A stretch of 64,000 bases of DNA from Bradyrhizobium sp. AZCC 2262 (GCF_036924535.1 NZ_JAZHRT010000001.1:6014001-6078000), one strand, 5' to 3'. Shown: positions 1-8,463, counted from the stretch's first letter. Numbers and translations are program-made. Notes: generated from the letters alone by a model not told the origin.

Positions 1-996
1 CGTCGGCAGGGTTGACCATTCCGCGTGCCAGGCTCCGGCGCTCCGTTCGTGCTCCTGGACCTGAGCGGCGAAAATCGTCGCAGCCAGGTTCGGAGCCATC
101 GTGGCCGCCGCCAGTGCGCTCGCGGCCGCCACGGGGTTGCGTTTATGCGGCATCGTCGAAGAGCCGCCCCGCCCCTGCCCTGACGGCTCAAAGGCCTCCG
201 CTACGTCCGTTTGCATCATCAACGAGACGTCGCGCGCGATCTTGCCGCATGTCCCGGTCAGGATAGCCAGCACGGAAGCGATTTCCGCAATTCTGTCCCG
301 GTGCGTATTCCAGGGCGCCTCGGGCAACGGTAGCCCGAGGGCCAGTGCTAGTTTCTCGGCAACCAGCAGTCCCTTGTCACCGAGCGCGGCCAACGTTCCG
401 GCAGCGCCGCCGAACTGCAGCGCCAGTTCCTCGGCACGTACGCGCTTCAAACGTCGGCGTGAACGGTGTAACGCAGCGGCGTATTCGGCAAGCTTGAGGC
501 CAAAGGGCATCGGCAGCGCATGTTGCAGCCAGGTCCGGGCAACCATTGGTGTTTCGCGGTGCCTGCGGGCCAAGCGCGCGAATGCCGCGACCGAGCGATC
601 AAGCAGCGGCAACAATGCATCGATCGCGGTCCGAATAGCCCGCATCGTGGCCGTATCGATGACGTCCTGGCTCGTAGCCCCCCAGTGGACGAAGCGCGCG
701 GCGTCCGGATCGGTCCTAGCGACACTCACCGTCAAGGCCTTTACTAGCGGAATCGCCACATTACCCGACTGCGACGCAGCCCCCGCAAGCGCACCGAGAT
801 CGAAGCGTTCGGCCTTGCAAGCCTTCGCGATTGGACCGGCCGCGCTTTCCGGAATAACGCCGATTACCGCCTCTGCCCGTGCAAGCGCGTTTTCGAAATC
901 GAGCATGTACTGAATGTACGGCGCATCTTCCAAGGCCCCTCGAACCGCGGCGCTGGAAAACATTGGTGCCAGCAAAGACCAGATTGGAGAGTTCAT
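1..996 (-). CDS. pcaB: 3-carboxy-cis,cis-muconate cycloisomerase, partial (continues past left edge)
   Basis: This gene encodes the lactonising enzyme that follows protocatechuate 3,4-dioxygenase in the beta-ketoadipate pathway. The frame is open from the ATG at 996 to the window edge, 332 codons. Two family marks are visible: HWGATSQDVIDT near residue 105 and the fumarase/aspartase signature GGSSTMPHKRNP near residue 280. The second motif, the LMQTDVAEAFEPSGQGRGG stretch before it and the QEHERS stretch after it fit PcaB rather than adenylosuccinate lyase. The C-terminus lies outside the window. A terminator-like hairpin sits only 21 bases upstream of the ATG. The gene is divergent from the RidA gene. 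Function rests on family resemblance; no other pca gene is intact in the window, although a pcaG stub lies at 25 kb. Confidence 0.88.
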   Translation of the reverse strand, partial: MNSPIWSLLAPMFSSAAVRGALEDAPYIQYMLDFENALARAEAVIGVIPESAAGPIAKACKAERFDLGALAGAASQSGNVAIPLVKALTVSVARTDPDAARFVHWGATSQDVIDTATMRAIRTAIDALLPLLDRSVAAFARLARRHRETPMVARTWLQHALPMPFGLKLAEYAAALHRSRRRLKRVRAEELALQFGGAAGTLAALGDKGLLVAEKLALALGLPLPEAPWNTHRDRIAEIASVLAILTGTCGKIARDVSLMMQTDVAEAFEPSGQGRGGSSTMPHKRNPVAAASALAAATMAPNLAATIFAAQVQEHERSAGAWHAEWSTLPT

Positions 997-1016
997 CGCG
1001 ACGGTCCGTTTCAAAG

Positions 1017-1051
1017 AAAACCCCGTCGTTCGATGATGAACGACGGGGTTT
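1017..1051 (-). terminator. Terminator-like hairpin in the pcaB leader
   Basis: Perfect 14-base arms, AAACCCCGTCGTTC and GAACGACGGGGTTT, enclose a six-base loop. Read on the minus strand the stem is followed by TTTTCTTT and then, about 20 bases on, by the pcaB ATG. It is either an attenuator of pcaB or the terminator of an upstream gene that has been lost. Confidence 0.7.
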
Positions 1052-1377
1052 GGCCAATGGCGCCAAGTCTAGGGAGGAAAGCCCCCAAAGGGGCACCGAG
1101 AGCACGGCCGTAAGACGCGCTCCCAGTCGGTCACGATCACGGCTGTCCGCCGGACCGAATGGCGATCTAATCTGAATGCGGGTGACTTCGCAGTGAATGG
1201 GTTAGAATCCGTCCCCGTATTCTGATTTTGGTTATTATTGAGATTTTCGAAATTTTCAAGTACCTTTTGCGGTGCGGCCACGCCCGACAACATTGGTCGT
1301 CCGTTACCCTCGGTGCAGTTAGTAACCGAACTATGCAGGTCTAGGATCCTGTTGGGCGCCGAAGTCAAGGAAAACTC
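1052..1377. promoter_or_regulatory. Divergent intergenic region with TTTCGAAATT motif
   Basis: No gene is seen between the pcaB leader hairpin and the RidA start. It must hold promoters for both directions. TTTCGAAATT at 1245-1254, followed by TTC, recurs in the other divergent promoter of this small cluster, at 3504-3513. A short GCCCC/GGGGC hairpin lies near 1080-1095. The motif match was found by eye; its role as the GntR operator is inferred. Confidence 0.4.
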
Positions 1378-1782
1378 ATGCCGAAGACGATCGTGAATTC
1401 GAAAAATGCCCCTGTCACCGGCTTTACCGACGCGCAGAACGCATCTCCGATCGTCCAGGCGATAAGGTTCGGAAACATGCTGTTCGTGTCCGGCCAAGGT
1501 CCGCTCGATCCTGAGACGAAGCGGGTTGTCGACGGCGGAATTGAAGTACAAGCCCTGCGGACCTTGGAAAACCTCCAAGCTGTCCTCCACGCTGCCGGTG
1601 CAAGCCTGGCGAACGTCGTCAACATGCGGGTCATTCTGCGAGACGTAAGCGATTTTGCGAAGTTCAACGAGGTGTTCCGCAGGGAGATCGGCGCTGAAAA
1701 GGTCACCAGGACCTGTGTCGGTGGCACGCCTCACCGGACCGGCGTGAACATCGAGATCGATTGCGTAGCGATGTTTGATTGA
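1378..1782 (+). CDS. RidA/YjgF family protein, 2-aminomuconate deaminase candidate
   Basis: A 134-residue single-domain protein of the RidA (YjgF/YER057c/UK114) family. Typical features are FGNMLFVSGQGPLDP near residues 34-48, the ENLQAVLHAAGASLANVV helix, and the C-terminal VNIEIDCVA strand. RidA proteins usually hydrolyse reactive enamine/imine intermediates; 2-aminomuconate deaminase of the 2-nitrobenzoate and 2-aminophenol routes belongs to this family. The gene is followed after 3 bases by an ACMSD-like decarboxylase and lies close to 3-hydroxyanthranilate dioxygenase, so deamination of 2-aminomuconate is the natural reading. Sequence alone cannot separate this from a general RidA role. 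The start ATG directly follows AAAACTC, and no strong ribosome binding site is obvious. Confidence 0.85.
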   Translation: MPKTIVNSKNAPVTGFTDAQNASPIVQAIRFGNMLFVSGQGPLDPETKRVVDGGIEVQALRTLENLQAVLHAAGASLANVVNMRVILRDVSDFAKFNEVFRREIGAEKVTRTCVGGTPHRTGVNIEIDCVAMFD

Positions 1783-1785
1783 GCG

Positions 1786-2814
1786 ATGCAGGGCCCGACC
1801 AGCCAGCCGAGCAATGAGCCGCAAATGCGGACCGTAGATACCCACCATCATTTCCTGCCTCCAAAATACATGCAGGAAATCGGCGACGACGAAATTGCGC
1901 GTATGCTGGTCTCCGGGCGCGCTCCCATGTGGACCCCATCAGCTTCGATCGAAGCAATGGACCGGCACGGCATCGGACTGGCGGTCCTCTCGCTTTCAGC
2001 TCCCGCCGTGGCCCCGGTGCGCGCCGGCAGGCGGCCGTCGCTGGCGCGGGAGTGTAACGAGTACGCAGCGCGAATGGGGCGTGACTATCCGGGCAGATTC
2101 CGCTCCTTTGGGACACTTCCGTTGCCGGATATCGATGCAAGCCTTTTGGAGCTGACTTACTGCTTGGACGAGCTGACGGCCGACGGAGTCTGCCTGCTCA
2201 CGAACCACGGCGGAAAGTACCTCGGTGACGAGCACTTTGCTCCGTTGTTCGAGGAGATCGACCGCCGCAGTATCGTCGTCTTCGTCCATCCCACGAACCC
2301 GCCCCTGTCCCCACTGCCAGATCTACCTTCCGCGACCTTCGAATTCCCGTTCGAAACGACCAGGGCCGTCGCTAGTCTGCTGTTTTCGGGAGCCTTGTCC
2401 AAGTACGCGAATATCAAGTTCATCTTCTCGCACGCGGGTGGGACCGTGCCATTCCTGGCGGAAAGGCTCGCCCGGCTAGAGAGCCGAGAGCATCTTCGGG
2501 AGAAGGTAACTCGTGGTGTCATGAACGAGCTCCGCGCTCTAAACTACGACACGGCGCTCTCGGTCAACCCGTTCGCACTCGGCGGTCTGCTTCGTCTCGT
2601 TTCGCCCGACCAGGTGGTTTTCGGAAGCGACTATCCACACGCCGGCGAAGCGACGATGGCAAATTCCGTCAAGGCGCTCTCGTGTTTTGGCCTACAGCAG
2701 GGATTATTCGACAACATAAGTCGCCATAACGCGATCCGGTTGTTGGATAGGCAAGGGGTTAAAGAGCAGACCAACGTGCACGCATTGTCTGCGACGAAAC
2801 GGGTCAAAACATAG
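1786..2814 (+). CDS. Amidohydrolase_2 family decarboxylase, ACMSD-like
   Basis: A 342-residue TIM-barrel metal enzyme of the ACMSD/gamma-resorcylate decarboxylase family, close to the usual ACMSD length. Zn ligands are recognisable: VDTHHHFLPP near residue 17, VFVHPTNPP near residue 167, IFSHAGG near residue 210 and GSDYPHAGE near residue 280. ACMSD converts 2-amino-3-carboxymuconate 6-semialdehyde, the product of 3-hydroxyanthranilate dioxygenase, to 2-aminomuconate semialdehyde. The dioxygenase gene is the convergent neighbour at 2952-3482 and the RidA gene is directly upstream, so pathway context supports the call. An internal start at MRTVDTHHHF (residue 14) is equally plausible. The substrate is inferred from context. 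Confidence 0.82.
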   Translation: MQGPTSQPSNEPQMRTVDTHHHFLPPKYMQEIGDDEIARMLVSGRAPMWTPSASIEAMDRHGIGLAVLSLSAPAVAPVRAGRRPSLARECNEYAARMGRDYPGRFRSFGTLPLPDIDASLLELTYCLDELTADGVCLLTNHGGKYLGDEHFAPLFEEIDRRSIVVFVHPTNPPLSPLPDLPSATFEFPFETTRAVASLLFSGALSKYANIKFIFSHAGGTVPFLAERLARLESREHLREKVTRGVMNELRALNYDTALSVNPFALGGLLRLVSPDQVVFGSDYPHAGEATMANSVKALSCFGLQQGLFDNISRHNAIRLLDRQGVKEQTNVHALSATKRVKT

Positions 2815-2951
2815 CATTGAGATAAGCCCAAGAAAGCCCAAAAGGGCACACCGATCCCGTAATTGCGACCGCGACTACGACAGACTTGCCGACGGCATTT
2901 CTCTCCGAAAGACACACCCGGCGGAATAGCTTCCCCGGCTGACGGCCGCGC

Positions 2952-3482
2952 TTAAGGCTTCGGCATCACGTTCCCGCAGCCCTTGCACGTGCGTGCTTGC
3001 TCGCTGTCGAAGAAGTTCTTGTAGGCTTTCGAAACCGGATCGGCGCGGTAGTCCTCTACGACGAAGGTCTCTTCGTGCAAGAGATGGTCGCACTTCGGAC
3101 AAAACCACTGAAACTTGTCGATCTCACCGGTTCTTCTTCCGCGTTCCACGATGAGCGCAAATGCGTCAGGCGGGAACCGCGGCGAATGCGGGGTTCCGGC
3201 AGGCATGAAATTGACGGAGCCCTGATCGATGGTGATGATCTGCTCGCCGCCACCGGGCGGGCGGTAGTGCAGCTTCATCGTACCCTTGATCATGTACGTG
3301 AACTCGTCGCTGTCGTTGATGTGGAATTCGCTTCGGTATTCGCGGCCCCGAGCCACGAAGGCAAGCGACTCTGGCTCCTGCCATAGAACTTCGACGCGCT
3401 TTTGGGATTCCGTAAGCCTCCGGGTAACGGCTTCCAGGTCCACCAGAGGCAACGGAAACATCAGGAAATCTCCCTCAGCCAT
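2952..3482 (-). CDS. 3-hydroxyanthranilate 3,4-dioxygenase
   Basis: A 176-residue cupin extradiol dioxygenase that opens 3-hydroxyanthranilate to 2-amino-3-carboxymuconate semialdehyde. Fe ligands are His54, Glu60 (FHINDSDEF) and His99 (AGTPHSP). Substrate residues expected from the family are present as Arg50, Arg102 and Glu113, with a one-residue deletion after the histidine relative to the well-studied bacterial enzyme. A rubredoxin-like second metal site is visible at the C-terminus: CPKC at 128-131 and CKGC near 168. The frame is open 28 codons further upstream, but MAEGDFLMFPLP is the family-like start. The gene is divergent from the GntR regulator, with 134 bases between them. Assignment is strong; whether it serves tryptophan or nitrobenzoate breakdown is open. 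Confidence 0.9.
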   Translation of the reverse strand: MAEGDFLMFPLPLVDLEAVTRRLTESQKRVEVLWQEPESLAFVARGREYRSEFHINDSDEFTYMIKGTMKLHYRPPGGGEQIITIDQGSVNFMPAGTPHSPRFPPDAFALIVERGRRTGEIDKFQWFCPKCDHLLHEETFVVEDYRADPVSKAYKNFFDSEQARTCKGCGNVMPKP

Positions 3483-3503
3483 TTTCTTCGATTTATTACC
3501 ATA

Positions 3504-3520
3504 TTTCGAAATTCTTCGAA
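3504..3520. promoter_or_regulatory. Candidate GntR operator between dioxygenase and regulator
   Basis: TTTCGAAATT (3504-3513), followed by CTTCGAA, contains two TTCGAA palindromes 11 bases apart. It lies in the divergent region between the 3-hydroxyanthranilate dioxygenase and GntR genes and repeats the motif at 1245-1254. The regulatory role is inferred. Confidence 0.4.
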
Positions 3521-3616
3521 GGTCGACCCTCTCGATAGCGGCCCTCGGTAACTTGCCTGGCAGCAAATCCGATGTACAGTCCGCCGTCCCGGCCGGGACT
3601 ACCGAGAGGCCGAACG

Positions 3617-4366
3617 ATGACTGAAAGCTGGGGGCCGCCGATCCGCATCGGGTCCGGACTAGAGCCCAAGACCTTGACCGACGCCACCCTTGAGCGGCTT
3701 CGGGATGACATCGTATCGGGCCGCTTGAAATCGGGCATAAAGGTCAAATCAGAGAACTTAAAGGAGCTCTACGGGGTCGGTACAAGCCCGATCCGCGAAG
3801 CCCTGTTCCAACTCGCCGGGGAAGGCTTGGTCCGCGCAGACGGGCAAAAGGGTTTCCGCGTGGCGGAGCTCAACGAAAAAGAGCTGGTCGATATCGTGGA
3901 TTGGCGGATCAGACTGGAGGGCGAAGCGCTGCGGCGTTCGATCATCAACGGCGACCTCAACTGGGAAGCCAACGCTGTCGCTGCGCTTTACAAGCTGAAA
4001 GGTATCCAATCCACGACCGATCTAAGTAAGGGCAAAGCCGCCGACCTCTGGGAAAAGCGACACCGAGAGTTTCATTTCGCACTGTACTGCATGTGCGGCT
4101 CATCCTGGCTATTGCGTTTTTGCGAACTTCTCATCCAAAACGGCGAGCGCTATCGGCGTTCTTTCGTGCAGTACAAAAGCATCGAGCAGTCGATTACCGA
4201 CGAGCACGAGGCCCTCTTGGCCGCCGCGCTGAAACGCGATACCGCCAAGGCCACCGTCATACTCGAAAAGCACATCCGACATGCCGGCGAATTAGCCCGT
4301 AAGCATTTGACCGGATCATCCGCACGCCGCTCTTCGGCGACGGGCCGCCAAACCAAAAAAAAATAG
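3617..4366 (+). CDS. GntR family transcriptional regulator, FCD type
   Basis: A 249-residue regulator. The N-terminal winged helix spans about residues 15-85, with SENLKELYGVGTSPIREALFQLAGEGLV as helix-turn-helix and the GFRVAEL wing. An all-helical FCD ligand domain follows, with EKRHREFHFALY and a late DEHEALLAAALKRDT/EKHI segment containing likely metal-binding histidines. The ATG at 3617 is preferred over an in-frame ATG 15 codons upstream because it begins just before the conserved region. It is divergent from the 3-hydroxyanthranilate dioxygenase gene and is the likely local regulator; FCD-type GntR proteins commonly sense pathway acids. The C-terminus is basic (QTKKK). Confidence 0.88.
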   Translation: MTESWGPPIRIGSGLEPKTLTDATLERLRDDIVSGRLKSGIKVKSENLKELYGVGTSPIREALFQLAGEGLVRADGQKGFRVAELNEKELVDIVDWRIRLEGEALRRSIINGDLNWEANAVAALYKLKGIQSTTDLSKGKAADLWEKRHREFHFALYCMCGSSWLLRFCELLIQNGERYRRSFVQYKSIEQSITDEHEALLAAALKRDTAKATVILEKHIRHAGELARKHLTGSSARRSSATGRQTKKK

Positions 4367-4424
4367 GTGGCCCATTGCGCGGCATAAGCCGCGTCGTCTT
4401 ACCAACTGTAGAAGAACGTGGTTT

Positions 4425-4707
4425 TCAGGCGACGAATTTCGCCAACACGGGAGCAAGGGCTGCCGCAGACACGTTGTGGGTCTGCCCTTTAAGCGTTGTT
4501 TTGTGCTCCGCGTCGGGAAGAGCTTCGGCGACTGTCAGCACCGCATGTCGAAACTAACTTCGGTCTTCTCACCATCCACGACGAGTAACGGCATCGTCAC
4601 CGACGCAATCAGCTCGATGGGCAAGGTGTATCCGAAGCGGTCCGGGTCATCGTGAATCCAAAATTCCACGGAACCCGCGTCCTTCAACTTGTGCGCCTAC
4701 CGCACAT
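4425..4707 (-). pseudogene. Alpha/beta hydrolase C-terminal remnant, frameshifted
   Basis: Minus-strand translation gives two pieces in different frames. The first has a PIELIASVTMPLLVVDGEKT stretch, the usual strand before the acid residue of alpha/beta hydrolases. The second continues as VAEALPDAEHKTTLKGQTHN and ends APVLAKFVA at a TGA (4425-4427), the usual catalytic-His region and C-terminus. The frame changes near 4540. Everything N-terminal, including the nucleophile, is missing, and an in-frame TAG bounds the first piece near 4708. It occupies much of the 537-base gap between the GntR gene and the first amidohydrolase. Identification is from motif order only. Confidence 0.6.
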
Positions 4708-4778
4708 ATCGTCATATATTGACTCTCCCGCGCGGCGCTCTGACAATGCTGGCCTGAACATCAACCCGCGCGCGGAAG

Positions 4779-4795
4779 TGTTCGGTGAGAGAACG
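4779..4795. promoter_or_regulatory. Candidate operator before the first amidohydrolase
   Basis: TGTTC-GGTGAGA-GAACG is a near-perfect inverted repeat 109 bases before the ATG. It matches the TGTTC-N7-GAACA repeat before the Rieske oxygenase at 15388-15404, including GGT after the first arm and AGAAC at the second. The sharing suggests a common regulator, probably of the IclR family. Confidence 0.45.
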
Positions 4796-4903
4796 GAATT
4801 CAGCAATCACTGATCGAGCGAGACGTGAGCTTCGGATGCAAGAGAGCCGATCCGACAGAACAGGACGCTTGAACAACGCGTCGAGACTACGAGGAGAAAA
4901 CCA

Positions 4904-6595
4904 ATGAAGTTATCCCGGCTCGCCCCTGTGGCCGCTGTCTGTGCCTTTACTGCTCTTGGTCCAGGTTTGGCTTTTGCGCAGGTCAAAGCGGACATCGTCT
5001 ATCGCAACGGCAAGATCTATACGCTAGACGGCAACTCTTCGGTCGCCTCAGATGTAGCGATATGGAATGGGCGGTTCATCGCGGTGGGCAACAACGCGAC
5101 CGTAAAGCCCTACCTGGCCAGCAGCACTCAGGTGGTCGATCTGCATGGCCAAACGGTGATTCCCGGCCTGAACGACAATCACGCGCACTCGCTTGCCGGC
5201 GGCGCGGAGGCGCGCCAGGTGCAACTGCGCGACACCAAGACCGTCGCCGAAGCGCTGGCCCAAATAAAGGCGGCGGCCGCCACCAAGAAGCCCGGCGAGT
5301 GGATCCTGGGGACGAGCTGGCACCCCGCCTCCCAACTGGAAGAACATCGCTACCTGACCCGCACCGAAATCGACAGCGTTGCGCCAAACAACCCCGTGCA
5401 CCTGCGGACAGTCGGCCACATCGCTATGTTCAATTCCGCCGCATTAAAGATCGCCGGCGTCGATCGCAACACGCCCGACCCCGAGGGTGGCGTAATCGAA
5501 AAGGACAAGGCTGGCGAGCCGGACGGCATCATGTTCGAGCGCGCGATGAACTTGATCACGCGTCATATTGCGCCGCCGAGCCTGGAAGACCTCGTCGACC
5601 AATATGCCGACGCGATGAAGTACGCCAACAGTCTTGGGCTGACCAGTTTGACCGATCCGGGACTCGGACCGACCAATATCCGGGCCCTGCAGCGTTTGAT
5701 GACCATGGGTCGCATGACCGTGCGCTACAGCGTGATGAATGGCCTCAGCAATAACGTCACGCCCGAACAATACGATCAGGCAACCGAAGGCATCGGAGTG
5801 TCATCTGGATTTGGCAACGATTGGCTGAAACTCGACGCAATCGGCGAGATGTCGATCGACGGCGGGATGACGTTGCGGACAGCGTTCACGCGTGATCCCT
5901 ATCCCGGAGACCCCAACTACCACGGGATACCGTCAACTCCCGCGGAGCGTCTCAATTGGGTGGTCAGCACGGGGAACAAGAACGAATGGAAGTTCGCGAT
6001 CCACTGCGTCGGCGATGCTGCCTGCGACCGCGTACTCGATGCCTACGAATCGGCCAATAAGGAGAAATCCATTGTCGGACGCCGGTTCGCCATCATCCAT
6101 GGCAGCATGCTTCGCCACGATCAGATTGAGCGCGCCAAATCGATGGGCGTCATCATCGAACTGCAGAACATCTTCATGTGGGATAAAGCCTCAACCGTCG
6201 AACGTTTCCTCGGCGCCGATACCGCCAATCGCGTAATTCCCGACCGGATGGCGATCGACTTGCTCGGCATCGATAAGGTTTCACTGGGTACGGACTATCC
6301 GGTGAACCTGCTCAATCCGTTCCTCGGCCTGTATATTGCGGTGACCCGCAAAGACCCTACAGGTCACGTCTACGGCGCTGACCAAGCGATCAGCCGTGAA
6401 GAAGCGTTGCGCCTCTACACCACCTCCACTGCGTACGCGACATTTGACGAAAAGAAGAAAGGTTCAGTCGAGGTCGGAAGGCTTGCCGATATGGTCGTGC
6501 TTGACCGCGACTACATGACCGTCCCGGTCGAACAAATCAAAGACATCAAACCCGTCGAAACGATCGTCGGGGGCAAGGTTGTCTATCACCGGTAG
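4904..6595 (+). CDS. Exported YtcJ-type amidohydrolase (Amidohydro_3), copy 1
   Basis: A 563-residue metal-dependent hydrolase. A signal peptide occupies about residues 1-26, with cleavage after AFA, so the protein is probably periplasmic. The mature part opens with DIVYRNGKIYTLDGNSSV, typical of the YtcJ/Amidohydro_3 group. Active-site motifs in order: GLNDNHAHS near 90, FAIHCVGDAACDRVLDAYE near 365, IIHGSMLRHDQ, LGTDYPVNLLNP, and the closing GRLADMVVLDRDYMTVP. GAGGAG lies 9 bases before the ATG. A close paralogue follows 107 bases downstream, evidently by tandem duplication. Family members hydrolyse varied amides and cyclic ureides; the substrate here is unknown. Confidence 0.85.
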   Translation: MKLSRLAPVAAVCAFTALGPGLAFAQVKADIVYRNGKIYTLDGNSSVASDVAIWNGRFIAVGNNATVKPYLASSTQVVDLHGQTVIPGLNDNHAHSLAGGAEARQVQLRDTKTVAEALAQIKAAAATKKPGEWILGTSWHPASQLEEHRYLTRTEIDSVAPNNPVHLRTVGHIAMFNSAALKIAGVDRNTPDPEGGVIEKDKAGEPDGIMFERAMNLITRHIAPPSLEDLVDQYADAMKYANSLGLTSLTDPGLGPTNIRALQRLMTMGRMTVRYSVMNGLSNNVTPEQYDQATEGIGVSSGFGNDWLKLDAIGEMSIDGGMTLRTAFTRDPYPGDPNYHGIPSTPAERLNWVVSTGNKNEWKFAIHCVGDAACDRVLDAYESANKEKSIVGRRFAIIHGSMLRHDQIERAKSMGVIIELQNIFMWDKASTVERFLGADTANRVIPDRMAIDLLGIDKVSLGTDYPVNLLNPFLGLYIAVTRKDPTGHVYGADQAISREEALRLYTTSTAYATFDEKKKGSVEVGRLADMVVLDRDYMTVPVEQIKDIKPVETIVGGKVVYHR

Positions 6596-6702
6596 GGTAA
6601 GGACCAACCTGCGAACTCGACGCAGACAGGCCGAGCACCTCGGTCCGCCGCTCTGGGCAAGACGTTACGACGATACAAACGATATCTAGAAAGGGGAAAT
6701 AC

Positions 6703-8388
6703 ATGAGAAGCTTTGAGACGAGCGGATTGGCTGCACTTTGCGCAGTGTGTGTGCTCTACCCGGCGTTGGCGATGGCGGAAATCCAAGCGGACGTCGTCTA
6801 TACGAACGGAAAGATCTACACGCTTGACCGCAAGTCGTCCGTTGTCTCGGCCGTTGCGGTCCTAGACGGCCGGTTCCTAACGATCGGCAGCGGGGCCTCT
6901 GTCAAACCCTACATTGGACCCAAGACCAAGGTCATCGACCTGGCGGGCGCACCCGTCGTTCCTGGGCTCAACGACTCTCATATTCACACGGTATGGGCCG
7001 GTGAGGACGCGGTTCGGGTTCAACTGCTGGACGTCAAAACGGTTGCAGACGCGCTCGCCCGGATCAAGGCGTTCGCCGCAACGCGAAAGCCGGGTGAATG
7101 GATTCTCGGCGGCACCTGGCTCCCGAACTCCCAGTTGGCGGAACATCGCTATCTGACGGCGGCGGAGATCGATAGCGTCGCGCCCAACAACCCGGTCGCC
7201 CTCCCCGGCCACGTGTCGTCGTTCAATTCAGCAGCGATGAAGATTGCGAGCGTTGACCGCAACACTCAGAGTCCGGATGGCGGGGTGATCGAAAAAGACG
7301 ACGCCGGCAATCCGACAGGTGTCTTTCAAGAGTTGGCATCAAGGCTGGTGACGCAGCACATTCCCGCACCAAGTCAAGACGAGCTTGAAGAGCGTTACCT
7401 CTTGGCGATGAAGGTGGCCAACGCCTATGGATTGACCAGCGTGCTCGACCCCGGTTTGGTGCCGCCCAATATCAGAGTGCTGCAGAGGCTCATGCTGACC
7501 CATCGGATGACGCTCCGCTATTCTGTCATGTACAAGCCGGACTTCAATGCGTCCCAGGAGCGCTGGGCCGAGGCAACAAACGGGATTGGAATCTCTTCCG
7601 GTTCCGGCAACGAGTGGCTAAGGATCGACGCGATTGGCGAGATGCCCGTCGACGGCGGCATGACCTATCGCACGGCCTTTACCCGGGACGCCTATCCTGG
7701 CGACCCCAACTACCACGGTGTGGCTGCGATGGCCGCCGAGCACGTCAATTCGAACGTCAGCATCGGCAACAAGAACGATTGGCGCTTCTCGATTCATGCC
7801 GTTGGCGATGCCGCTATCGATCGGGTCCTGGATGCCTACGAAGCGGCCAGCAAAGAGAAGTCGATCGTCGGTCGGCGATTTTCCATCGAGCACGGAAGCC
7901 TGATCCGCCGCGACCAGCTAGAGCGAATGAAGAAGCTCGGCGTGATCCTCCAACTGCAGAACGCATTCCTTTGGGAAAAGGGGCCCACGATCGAGCGAAA
8001 CCTGGGCAAGGACGTCGCGCATAGAGTCATCCCCAATCGCATGGCGATCGACATTTTGGGGATCAACAACGTCTCTTCTGGCACCGATTTCCAGGGCAAC
8101 CTGATGAATCCCTGGACCAATATCTACCTCGCCGTAACGCGCAAGGATTCGAAGGGCAACGTTTATGGCGCTGACCAGGCCATCACCCGGGAGGAAGCGC
8201 TGCGGCTCTACACGGTGTCAGGCGCCTACGGGACCTTCGAAGAAGCGATCAAAGGCCCGATCGAACCTGGCAAACTCGCCGACATGGTCGTACTTGACCG
8301 CGACTACTTCACGGTTCCGGTGGAGCAGATCAAGGACATCAAGCCTGTCCAGACAATCGTCGGGGGCGATATCGTCTACCACCGATAG
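6703..8388 (+). CDS. Exported YtcJ-type amidohydrolase (Amidohydro_3), copy 2
   Basis: A 561-residue paralogue of the preceding gene, collinear over its whole length. A signal peptide ends at about residue 25 (ALAMA). Motifs are GLNDSHIHTVWAGE, FSIHAVGDAAIDRVLDAYE, IEHGSLIRRDQ and SSGTDFQGNLMNP. Compared with copy 1 the HxH motif changes from HAH to HIH and the late TDYPVN becomes TDFQGN, so the substrate pockets probably differ. AAAGGGG precedes the ATG. It ends convergent with the IclR gene, 75 bases away. Probably in one operon with copy 1. Confidence 0.85.
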   Translation: MRSFETSGLAALCAVCVLYPALAMAEIQADVVYTNGKIYTLDRKSSVVSAVAVLDGRFLTIGSGASVKPYIGPKTKVIDLAGAPVVPGLNDSHIHTVWAGEDAVRVQLLDVKTVADALARIKAFAATRKPGEWILGGTWLPNSQLAEHRYLTAAEIDSVAPNNPVALPGHVSSFNSAAMKIASVDRNTQSPDGGVIEKDDAGNPTGVFQELASRLVTQHIPAPSQDELEERYLLAMKVANAYGLTSVLDPGLVPPNIRVLQRLMLTHRMTLRYSVMYKPDFNASQERWAEATNGIGISSGSGNEWLRIDAIGEMPVDGGMTYRTAFTRDAYPGDPNYHGVAAMAAEHVNSNVSIGNKNDWRFSIHAVGDAAIDRVLDAYEAASKEKSIVGRRFSIEHGSLIRRDQLERMKKLGVILQLQNAFLWEKGPTIERNLGKDVAHRVIPNRMAIDILGINNVSSGTDFQGNLMNPWTNIYLAVTRKDSKGNVYGADQAITREEALRLYTVSGAYGTFEEAIKGPIEPGKLADMVVLDRDYFTVPVEQIKDIKPVQTIVGGDIVYHR

Positions 8389-8463
8389 AACGAAGGGCTC
8401 GCCTGCTGGTCCCACGCCGGCGGGCCAAGCACCTCTAGGACGCCGCTGGAGGTGAGAGCGCTC

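Noticed and set aside
1069..1851. 260-codon minus-strand frame upstream of pcaB
   Set aside because: Overlaps the well-supported RidA gene in antisense and has no family resemblance.
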